Positions 1 to 5,098 of a stretch of DNA of 5,098 nucleotides are shown here, piece after piece. The DNA comes from Candidatus Colimorpha enterica (GTDB lineage: Bacteria; Bacillota; Clostridia; Oscillospirales; CAG-272). A program made the position numbers and the translations under genes. Where the stretch lies: the NCBI GenBank assembly GCA_018065475.1, contig JAGHTD010000029.1:1-5098 (forward strand). The letters are read 5' to 3'. Numbering within the stretch: the stretch's first letter is position 1; each line of letters starts with the position of its first letter. The notes beneath the pieces are model-generated. The model saw only the letters and a list, made by a program, of their open reading frames with translations. It ran no database searches and was not told where the DNA came from.

Positions 1-39
1 GCAGAAGAAGCTCCCGCAGCTGAAGAAGCTCAGGCTTAA
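1..39 (+). CDS. 3' end of an unidentified gene with Ala/Glu-rich C-terminus (partial)
   Basis: Frame 1 reads AEEAPAAEEAQA followed by TAA at 37-39, so the window opens inside the last codons of a gene that begins outside it. The reading is supported by a rho-independent terminator starting eight bases after the stop. Low-complexity Ala/Glu/Pro tails of this kind occur at the C-termini of several housekeeping proteins in Clostridia, including some ribosomal proteins, but twelve residues are too few to choose a family. The terminator suggests it is not part of the downstream transporter operon. Confidence 0.6.
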   Translation, partial: AEEAPAAEEAQA

Positions 40-46
40 AAACATT

Positions 47-76
47 ACCGGCAGCGGTTCATCGCTGCCGGTTTTT
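47..76 (+). terminator. Rho-independent terminator of the upstream gene
   Basis: A perfect 10-bp inverted repeat, ACCGGCAGCG (47-56) and CGCTGCCGGT (63-72), encloses a 6-nt loop (GTTCAT), and a run of five T (72-76) follows immediately. It lies eight bases after the TAA of the upstream gene and insulates it from the transporter operon. Confidence 0.92.
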
Positions 77-84
77 ATATCTTA

Positions 85-118
85 CGAAAATGTCACATCC
101 ACGCCCCGAATTGTCACA
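85..118 (+). promoter_or_regulatory. Direct repeat, candidate operator for the operon's response regulator
   Basis: CGAAAATGTCACA (85-97) and CGAATTGTCACA (107-118) match except for one A/T change and one inserted base. The TGTCACA cores at 91-97 and 112-118 are 21 bp apart, about two helical turns, so they lie on the same DNA face. The second copy ends 8 bases before the proposed -35 box, the usual place for an OmpR-family activator dimer. Seen: the repeat and its position. Inferred: that the regulator encoded at 3012-3680 binds it. A third partial copy, TTGTCA at 157-162, lies at the expected transcription start and may be chance. Confidence 0.5.
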
Positions 119-126
119 GGATCAGA

Positions 127-155
127 TTGCTGACGAACGCAAAAATCACTATAAT
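127..155 (+). promoter_or_regulatory. Putative sigma-A promoter of the transporter/two-component operon
   Basis: A perfect consensus -10 box, TATAAT (150-155), is preceded at a 17-bp spacing by TTGCTG (127-132), which matches only three of the six -35 consensus bases. Transcription would start near 161-163, giving a leader of about 20 nt before the ATPase start codon. A strong -10 with a poor -35 is typical of promoters that need an activator, which fits the direct repeat just upstream. Confidence 0.6.
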
Positions 156-169
156 ATTGTCAGTAAAGA

Positions 170-177
170 AAAGGAGG
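170..177 (+). promoter_or_regulatory. Ribosome binding site that sets the ATPase start
   Basis: AAAGGAGG (170-177) lies five bases before the ATG at 183. It selects this start over the in-frame ATG at 90, which has no Shine-Dalgarno sequence in front of it and would add 31 residues not typical of the family. Confidence 0.88.
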
Positions 178-182
178 CAATT

Positions 183-947
183 ATGTCTGTACTTAAAGTT
201 GAGAATCTTAAAAAAACCTACGTCACCCGCTTCGGTTCGGAACGTGTCAACGCACTGAAAAACGTGAACTTCACGGTGGATAAGGGCGATTACGTAGCGA
301 TCATGGGAGAGTCGGGAAGCGGCAAGACGACTCTTCTCAACATTCTTGCCGCGCTTGACAAGCCGACGTCTGGGCAGGTCATCCTGGACGGAAGAAATCT
401 GAGCGAGATAAAAGAAAACGAGCTTGCTTCGTTCAGAAGAGAAAACCTCGGCTTCGTTTTTCAGGAGTTCAATCTTCTCGACACTCTTTCTGTGAAGGAC
501 AACATCCTTCTGCCCCTCGTCCTCAGCGGTAAAAACGTCAGAGATTATACCGAAAAGCTCGCATCGCTTTGCTCGTCGATAGGGATAAACGAAATCCTTG
601 AAAAGTATCCGTATGAGATCTCCGGTGGGCAGAAACAGCGCGCGGCTGTTGCGAGAGCGCTCATCACCTCACCGAAGATCGTGCTTGCCGACGAGCCGAC
701 GGGCGCACTCGACTCCTCGTCGTCGGGAGACCTTCTGAGGGTATTCGAGCAGGTTAACAGGCAGGGAAACACGATACTTATCGTTACCCACTCGACCGAC
801 GCGGCATCCCACGCCAACCGTATTCTATTCATCCGCGACGGTGTGATCTTCCATCAGATTTACCGCGGTGACTGCACAAACGACGAGCTGTATAAGAAAA
901 TATCCGATACGCTCACCATGCTTCGTTCCGGAGGAAAGAATATATGA
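183..947 (+). CDS. BceA-like ABC transporter ATP-binding protein (antimicrobial peptide resistance)
   Basis: Cytoplasmic ATPase of 254 residues, the usual length for BceA/MacB-type nucleotide-binding subunits, which power an FtsX-like permease. All the ATPase motifs are present. Walker A is GESGSGKTT (42-50), the Q-loop is FVFQEFNLL with Q94, and the signature is ISGGQKQR (146-153). Walker B is IVLADEP with D170 and E171, the D-loop is GALD (174-177), and the switch histidine is H203 in VTHS. I see no missing catalytic residue. The ATG at 183 is chosen for its strong ribosome binding site and because MSVLKVENLKKTYV is the usual beginning of the domain. The stop overlaps the permease start as ATGA (944-947), so the two are probably translated together. 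The Bce assignment rests on the paired permease and two-component genes; by ATPase sequence alone it could be any LolD/MacB-type subunit. The peptide substrate cannot be read from the sequence. Confidence 0.95.
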   Translation: MSVLKVENLKKTYVTRFGSERVNALKNVNFTVDKGDYVAIMGESGSGKTTLLNILAALDKPTSGQVILDGRNLSEIKENELASFRRENLGFVFQEFNLLDTLSVKDNILLPLVLSGKNVRDYTEKLASLCSSIGINEILEKYPYEISGGQKQRAAVARALITSPKIVLADEPTGALDSSSSGDLLRVFEQVNRQGNTILIVTHSTDAASHANRILFIRDGVIFHQIYRGDCTNDELYKKISDTLTMLRSGGKNI

Positions 948-2992
948 AATCGGGGTTCTTCATCTCCACGGCGTGGAACAACGTGAAGAAGAATTACCGT
1001 TTCTTCATCCCGCAGATACTGACGGGAACGGGACTTCTTGCGTGTTTATATATTGTATTTACCCTCAAATCAGACAAGAGGATCGAGGATATACCCGGTG
1101 GCACCCTGATGCCGATGTTCATGAGCATAGGCACGTTCATCATATCATTGCTGTCTGTCATTCTCATCCTTTATACCAACAGCTTTATCATGCGGCAGAG
1201 GAAGCGCGAATACGGTCTGTATAACGTTCTCGGCATGGAGAAAAAACATATCGGCAGGATCATGCTTGCCGAAACTGCGATCAGCGGAGGAATATCCATC
1301 GTCCTCGGAATACTGACCGGACTGCTTTTCTATAAGCTCTGCTCGCTCCTTATCTGCTTTCTTCTGAAATCAGACGTCGTATTCGGCGTTTATTACATAA
1401 GTGTCGGGACGATCGCGTTTCCCGCTCTGTTTTTCGCCCTCATCTATTTCATCGCGTATATCGTGAACCGTATCTCGCTTGCAAAAATGAAGCCCGTCGA
1501 GCTTATTTCAAGCAGGAAGGTGGGCGAAAAGGAACCGAAGGTTAATTGGCTGCTGTTCGTCATCGGTATTCTGACGCTTGCGGCGGGATATATCATATCC
1601 GTAACGACGAAGGACCCGACGGAGGCGATAATCCTCTTCTTCGTCGCGATAATCCTTGTTATGATAGGCACCTACTGCCTCTTTATATCGGGCAGCGTCT
1701 TCGTGCTGAAAGCGCTTAAAAAGTGCAGAAAATACTATTACGGCAAAAACCACTTCATTTCGGTATCCGGTCTGCTTTACAGGATGAAGCAGAACGCCGT
1801 CGGACTTGCCTCGATCTGTATTCTTTCGACGGGAGTGCTCTGCATGATCTCCTCGACCGTAAGTCTTTACAGCGGTACGCAGGAGGTCCTGGACGCCTAT
1901 GTTGACGATTGGTATATCAGGTGCGGCTATTACGACAAGGACGGCGAAATGAAAGCTCTGAGCTTTGAGGAAACGACCGACGCTGTCAGAGAAGTTGCCG
2001 ACAAGCACGGATTGAAGATCAGCGGTATAAAACTGCAAAAATATCTCGACGTCTCGTATGTGTTCGACGGACGCACGTTCTCGACCGAAAGGACGAGGCA
2101 AGGAATAGACTATTCCGGTATCTGCACGGTGTATTTCGTCACAGCGGACAGCTATTTTGATATGACCGGCGAACGGCTTGAGCTGAAAGAAAACGAGATC
2201 GCATTTGCTACCGTCGGCTGGATCCCGGGAGTGACGAAGACGCCTTCCGACACAGTAGTGATCCACGGCAAGGAATACGCCGTGAAGAACGTCCTTTCTT
2301 CCTTCCCGATAGACGAGACGGGAGTTGCGGCGATCTCATCCACCTTCGGTATCGTGCTTCCCGACGGGGCAGAGTTTGACAGAATATTTCAGGCGCAGAA
2401 AAACGACTACGGCAAAAACGCATCCTCGATCACCGAGCAGGTCGCCGTCAAGTTTGAGGACCGTAAAAAAGCGGTGGCGGTGGGCAAAGAGCTCGATGCG
2501 GATATGACAGATCTCTTGTTTGATTTTGCCGTATCCATTCAAGGCAACAATGGAATGTTTTTCAACGTCAAAAGCTATTGGGAAGCACAGGAATCCGTCA
2601 TCGGAATGTACGGCTCGCTTCTGTTTCTCGGCATAATCCTCGGCCTCGTCTGTCTGTTTGCCGCCGTCCTTATCATCTACTACAAGCAGATCTCCGAGGG
2701 CTACGAGGACAGGGAGGCGTATCAGATAATGAAGAAGGTCGGAATGAGCGACGGAGAGGTTATGGCAAGCATAAGATCACAGACGCTGACCGTGTTCTTT
2801 CTTCCGCTGATAACAGCGGGCGTTCACCTTTGTTTCGCCTTCCCGATCATCGTCCGCATACTTCACGTGCTCCTTCTCACAAGCACGAAGACCTTCGTGA
2901 TATGCGCTCTTATCACCTACGCGGTGTTCGCCGTTATATATACGGTGATCTATTCGATAACCGCAAAAACCTACTACAAGATCGTTCACTGA
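944..2992 (+). CDS. BceB-like FtsX-family ABC transporter permease
   Basis: Membrane subunit of 682 residues, in the usual BceB size range. Hydrophobic stretches suggest ten transmembrane helices, near residues 20-40, 57-80, 113-139, 149-174, 201-220, 227-250, 285-308, 553-580, 610-640 and 648-672. Between helices 7 and 8 lies a large hydrophilic domain of about 240 residues (309-552), predicted to be extracellular. This layout is diagnostic of BceB/VraG-type permeases, whose extracellular domain determines peptide specificity. The FtsX-like cytoplasmic segments are visible as RKREYGLYNVLGMEKKHIGRI-like sequence after helix 2 (86-106) and EAYQIMKKVGMSDGEV after helix 8 (591-606). GGAGG at 930-934 lies nine bases before the start, which overlaps the ATPase stop. 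From the family, it is expected to remove cell-wall-active peptides such as bacitracin or lantibiotics from their lipid targets and to signal to the histidine kinase. The actual substrate is unknown. Confidence 0.93.
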   Translation: MKSGFFISTAWNNVKKNYRFFIPQILTGTGLLACLYIVFTLKSDKRIEDIPGGTLMPMFMSIGTFIISLLSVILILYTNSFIMRQRKREYGLYNVLGMEKKHIGRIMLAETAISGGISIVLGILTGLLFYKLCSLLICFLLKSDVVFGVYYISVGTIAFPALFFALIYFIAYIVNRISLAKMKPVELISSRKVGEKEPKVNWLLFVIGILTLAAGYIISVTTKDPTEAIILFFVAIILVMIGTYCLFISGSVFVLKALKKCRKYYYGKNHFISVSGLLYRMKQNAVGLASICILSTGVLCMISSTVSLYSGTQEVLDAYVDDWYIRCGYYDKDGEMKALSFEETTDAVREVADKHGLKISGIKLQKYLDVSYVFDGRTFSTERTRQGIDYSGICTVYFVTADSYFDMTGERLELKENEIAFATVGWIPGVTKTPSDTVVIHGKEYAVKNVLSSFPIDETGVAAISSTFGIVLPDGAEFDRIFQAQKNDYGKNASSITEQVAVKFEDRKKAVAVGKELDADMTDLLFDFAVSIQGNNGMFFNVKSYWEAQESVIGMYGSLLFLGIILGLVCLFAAVLIIYYKQISEGYEDREAYQIMKKVGMSDGEVMASIRSQTLTVFFLPLITAGVHLCFAFPIIVRILHVLLLTSTKTFVICALITYAVFAVIYTVIYSITAKTYYKIVH

Positions 2993-2998
2993 ATAATC

Positions 2999-3005
2999 AA
3001 AGGAG
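2999..3005 (+). promoter_or_regulatory. Ribosome binding site of the response regulator gene
   Basis: AAAGGAG (2999-3005) lies six bases before the ATG at 3012. The 19-nt gap after the permease stop holds no room for a separate promoter or terminator, so the regulator and kinase genes are read from the same transcript as the transporter. Confidence 0.8.
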
Positions 3006-3011
3006 TCAGAA

Positions 3012-3680
3012 ATGTACCGAATAATGCTGATAGAAGACGACGCTCCCCTCGCCGAGGCGATGAAAAAACAGCTCACGTCTTACGGCTACGACGTTTACTG
3101 CGCAGAGAACTTCTCCGACGTAGTGAGCGAGTTCAACGCCTGCAAGCCGGAGCTCGTCCTTCTCGATATAATGCTTCCGTACCGAGACGGATACTATCTC
3201 TGCGGTGAAATACGCAAAATATCCGCCGTGCCGATAATCTTCATATCATCGGCGTCGGAGAATATGAACATCGTGATGGCCTGTTCCTGCGGAGGCGACG
3301 ACTTCATCTCAAAGCCGGTCGATCCTATGGTGCTGAACGCAAAGGTCAGCGCCGTCCTACGCCGCACTTATGAGATGAAGAACAGCAATATTGCCGTTTT
3401 CGGCGGCGCGGTACTTGATATTGATGCCTACACGGTCACATACGGCGAAAAAAGCGTCGAGCTGACGAAAAACGAGCTTAAAATATTGCAGACGCTTCTC
3501 GAAAACAGCGGGAAGGTCGTGTCGAGAAACGCGCTGATGCTTAAGCTGTGGCAGGATGATATTTACGTTGAGGAAAACACACTGAGCGTCAACGTCGGAA
3601 GACTGCGCAGAAAACTCGAAAGCTGCGGACTTACCGACGCGATCGTGACAAAGCCCGGGAGCGGCTATATGATAAAATGA
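3012..3680 (+). CDS. BceR-like OmpR-family response regulator
   Basis: DNA-binding response regulator of 222 residues with a standard two-domain layout: receiver domain (about 2-117) and winged-helix OmpR/PhoB output domain (about 128-222). In the receiver, the acidic pocket is E8, D9 and D10, the phospho-acceptor is D52 in LLDIMLP, and the conserved lysine is K101 in DDFISKP. The switch position is a serine (FISS, 78-80 region) rather than the commoner threonine; the Ser-Ser pair and the DDFI-KP segment are also what I recall from Bacillus BceR. The output domain carries VELTKNELKIL (149-159) at its start, the recognition-helix segment EENTLSVNVGRLRRKLE (187-203) and a terminal wing GSGYMIK. 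It should be phosphorylated by the adjacent kinase and activate transcription of the transporter genes, probably through the repeats at 85-118. Its stop overlaps the kinase start as ATGA. Confidence 0.94.
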   Translation: MYRIMLIEDDAPLAEAMKKQLTSYGYDVYCAENFSDVVSEFNACKPELVLLDIMLPYRDGYYLCGEIRKISAVPIIFISSASENMNIVMACSCGGDDFISKPVDPMVLNAKVSAVLRRTYEMKNSNIAVFGGAVLDIDAYTVTYGEKSVELTKNELKILQTLLENSGKVVSRNALMLKLWQDDIYVEENTLSVNVGRLRRKLESCGLTDAIVTKPGSGYMIK

Positions 3681-4642
3681 GAAACGTCTTTACCGATACT
3701 ATGAAAAGGAGCAGGGATGTTTTCGTCCTGTTTGCTCTGTCCTCGGCTGTCAATCTTACGGTTTTTGCCCTTTACCGGCTGAATATCGAACCGTTCCTTT
3801 ATGCGGAGCTTATTTCCGCGGTGCTTTGCCTTATCCTCGTCCTGATCCGTTATGCCGAAAGGAAAAAGCGCATAGAGACGCTTGACAGGGCGGCGACGGT
3901 ATGCGCGTCAGACACGGCATTTCTGCCCGAGCCGGAGGATATGGCTGAGGCGAAATATCAGGAAATGCTGAAGGAATCCTATTCCCGCATTTCGGCGGAG
4001 AATATGAAGAATATGTCCGAAAAGCAGGAAATGCAGGATTACTACACCTCGTGGGTGCATCAGATCAAAACGCCGATAGCGGTGATGAAGCTCGATCTGC
4101 ACGAAAACGAGGCGATGATGCAGGAGCTTAACCGTATAGAACGGTACGCGGAGATGGCGCTGACCTATATCCGTCTCGGCTGTGACGAAAACGACCTTGT
4201 CGTCGAGGAATGTTCTCTCGACTCGGTGATCAGAGAGACGATAAGAAAATACGCCCCGCAGTTCATAAGCAAAAAACTGCGTGTGATTTACGACGGTACG
4301 GACAAAAAGGCCGTGACCGACAGAAAGTGGTTCGCCTGCATTATCGAACAGCTCGTGTCAAACGCCGTCAAATATACCAATTCGGGAGAGGTGAAGATAT
4401 CGCTTGAAGGCGAGATCCTCTCTGTCTCCGATACTGGTATCGGTATAGCAAAAGAGGACCTTCCCCGCATTTTTGAAAAAGGATACACGGGGCTTAACGG
4501 CAGAGAAAACCGTCAGTCGAGCGGGCTCGGTCTCTTCCTTGCCCGCAAATCGGCGGAAAAACTCAATATCAGTTTGTCCGTCGAGAGTGTTCAGGGGAAG
4601 GGAAGCACTTTCTCTCTCGACCTTTACGGCAAAACAGTATAA
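3677..4642 (+). CDS. BceS-like intramembrane-sensing histidine kinase
   Basis: Membrane histidine kinase of 321 residues. Two transmembrane helices (about 15-33 and 41-58) are separated by only about seven residues, so there is essentially no extracellular sensor domain. This is typical of BceS-type kinases, which depend on the transporter for stimulus perception. A linker (59-120) leads to the dimerisation domain with the phospho-acceptor H128 in SWVHQIKTPI. The ATPase domain has the N box EQLVSNAVKY with N229, the G1 box SDTGIGI (251-257), the F box RIFEKGYTG (264-272) and the G2 box SSGLGLFLA (281-289), so it appears catalytically complete. The start overlaps the regulator stop. The only Shine-Dalgarno-like sequence, GGGAG at 3657-3661, is 15 bases away, which is too far for efficient independent initiation, so translation probably depends on coupling to the regulator gene. 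Confidence 0.94.
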   Translation: MRNVFTDTMKRSRDVFVLFALSSAVNLTVFALYRLNIEPFLYAELISAVLCLILVLIRYAERKKRIETLDRAATVCASDTAFLPEPEDMAEAKYQEMLKESYSRISAENMKNMSEKQEMQDYYTSWVHQIKTPIAVMKLDLHENEAMMQELNRIERYAEMALTYIRLGCDENDLVVEECSLDSVIRETIRKYAPQFISKKLRVIYDGTDKKAVTDRKWFACIIEQLVSNAVKYTNSGEVKISLEGEILSVSDTGIGIAKEDLPRIFEKGYTGLNGRENRQSSGLGLFLARKSAEKLNISLSVESVQGKGSTFSLDLYGKTV

Positions 4643-4643
4643 C

Positions 4644-4687
4644 AAAACCGCCTCCGTCGGGCATAAGCCCCGGAGGCGGTTTTTTTT
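4644..4687. terminator. Strong, probably bidirectional terminator between convergent genes
   Basis: AAAACCGCCTCCG (4644-4656) pairs perfectly with CGGAGGCGGTTTT (4671-4683) over 13 bp. A further GGGC/GCCC stem (4659-4662 with 4667-4670) is capped by the tetraloop ATAA, with a two-base TC bulge on the left side. On the plus strand the stem ends in an eight-T run (4680-4687). On the minus strand the corresponding T tract is shorter (TTTTGTT). The structure begins two bases after the kinase stop and its T run touches the stop codon of the minus-strand gene, so it can serve both. Confidence 0.93.
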
Positions 4688-5097
4688 CAGTCTTTGCCGT
4701 TGAAGGATTCCTTTATATGTGCCGATGCGTTGATGCGAATCTTTTTTGACACCGAAGCAACGGTGTCTTTGACAAGCTGTTCGTCGCAGTCATTGTCAAA
4801 AAACAGAATGCCGAAGCCCTTTACGTTTATCTTTGTCCCGAGCTCCTTTACCCTTGTAAGATAATCGCGGCTGATCGACTGAATGCCGATGAACCAGAAG
4901 CTGTCGGTGACTATCATGGAATCGAGAGACTTCTGATTCAGTATTCCGGAGATCGTTTCCGCCTCCGTGTCAAGCTGACGTGAAACCGCCTGATTGATGA
5001 AATCGCTTCTGTTTGCGTAGAAATCGTTTTCGACCAGCATATCTATCTGTGCCAGCTTCTTGTCGTCGATGTTTACCGATACTTTTTCGTAATTCAT
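4687..5097 (-). CDS. Ribbon-helix-helix (CopG-like) DNA-binding protein with unassigned C-terminal domain
   Basis: Predicted regulator of 136 residues. The N-terminus has the ribbon-helix-helix pattern: a beta strand with alternating residues (YEKVSVNI, 3-10), helix A (DDKKLAQIDMLVEN, 11-24), a short turn containing F26, and helix B starting at the hallmark NRSDFINQAV (29-38). Such proteins dimerise to form the DNA-contacting ribbon. Residues 44-66 look like a linker. Residues 67-131 form a mixed alpha/beta segment that ends in INASAHIKESF. The fold order recalls the NikR arrangement of an RHH followed by a small regulatory domain, but the His/Cys nickel ligand cluster of NikR is not visible. 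The only histidine is near residue 127 and the one cysteine is C104. The start codon lies one base from the window edge, so its ribosome binding site cannot be seen and a longer form is not excluded. It converges on the Bce operon and is not in its transcript. A functional link is possible but unsupported. Confidence 0.8.
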   Translation of the reverse strand: MNYEKVSVNIDDKKLAQIDMLVENDFYANRSDFINQAVSRQLDTEAETISGILNQKSLDSMIVTDSFWFIGIQSISRDYLTRVKELGTKINVKGFGILFFDNDCDEQLVKDTVASVSKKIRINASAHIKESFNGKD

Positions 5098-5098
5098 A

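Noticed and set aside
130..163. Inverted repeat CTGAC (130-134) / GTCAG (159-163) around the -10 box as a repressor site
   Set aside because: It has only five paired bases with a 24-base interval, which is easily expected by chance; the longer direct repeat upstream is the better operator candidate.
90..182. A 31-residue N-terminal extension of the ATPase, starting at the ATG at 90
   Set aside because: There is no ribosome binding site before 90, the segment overlaps the candidate operator and promoter, and a strong AAAGGAGG precedes the ATG at 183, where the family's usual N-terminus begins.
868..1224. Plus-strand open frame of 118 codons across the ATPase/permease junction
   Set aside because: It overlaps two well-supported genes in another frame, and its His/Arg-rich translation matches nothing I recognise.
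1508..2266. Long minus-strand open frame of 252 codons inside the permease gene
   Set aside because: It lies wholly opposite a convincing membrane-protein gene, shows no recognisable domain or hydrophobic pattern, and is best explained as a codon-usage shadow.
4687..5097. Identification of the minus-strand protein as the nickel regulator NikR
   Set aside because: The RHH head and length fit, but the conserved His/Cys nickel ligands are missing from the C-terminal domain.

Overview
This window carries a complete Bce-type antimicrobial-peptide sensing and resistance module, flanked by the tail of an unrelated upstream gene and by a convergent ribbon-helix-helix regulator. The organism looks like a Gram-positive Bacillota of the class Clostridia with moderate GC content, plausibly an Oscillospiraceae/Lachnospiraceae-like gut or rumen anaerobe. 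The reasons are the strong AGGAGG-type ribosome binding sites, the AT-rich consensus -10 box, the frequent ATA isoleucine codons, and the gene families themselves, since Bce modules are essentially confined to Bacillota. The sequence alone does not fix a genus.

Layout from left to right. Positions 1-39 are the last codons of an Ala/Glu-rich gene, closed by a perfect 10-bp hairpin terminator (47-76). A roughly 100-bp regulatory interval follows. It holds a near-perfect direct repeat (CGAAAATGTCACA / CGAATTGTCACA) and then a promoter with a consensus TATAAT but a weak -35, as expected for an activator-dependent promoter. Four co-directional genes come next: ABC ATPase (183-947), ten-helix FtsX-like permease with a large extracellular domain (944-2992), OmpR-family response regulator (3012-3680) and a short intramembrane-sensing histidine kinase (3677-4642). 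Two of the three junctions are ATGA overlaps and the third gap is 19 nt, so this reads as one translationally coupled operon. A strong, probably bidirectional terminator (4644-4687) closes it. On the minus strand, converging on the same terminator, is a 136-aa ribbon-helix-helix protein (4687-5097) whose C-terminal domain I cannot assign.

How the genes work together, by analogy with characterised BceRS-BceAB systems: the permease and ATPase bind or release a cell-envelope-targeting peptide (bacitracin, lantibiotics or similar) from its lipid target. The kinase has almost no extracellular region, so it is thought to read transporter activity through direct membrane contact. The kinase then phosphorylates the regulator, which activates the operon promoter. 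The repeat upstream of the promoter is a good candidate for its operator. The system family is well described. The less explained parts are the operator architecture and the convergent RHH protein.
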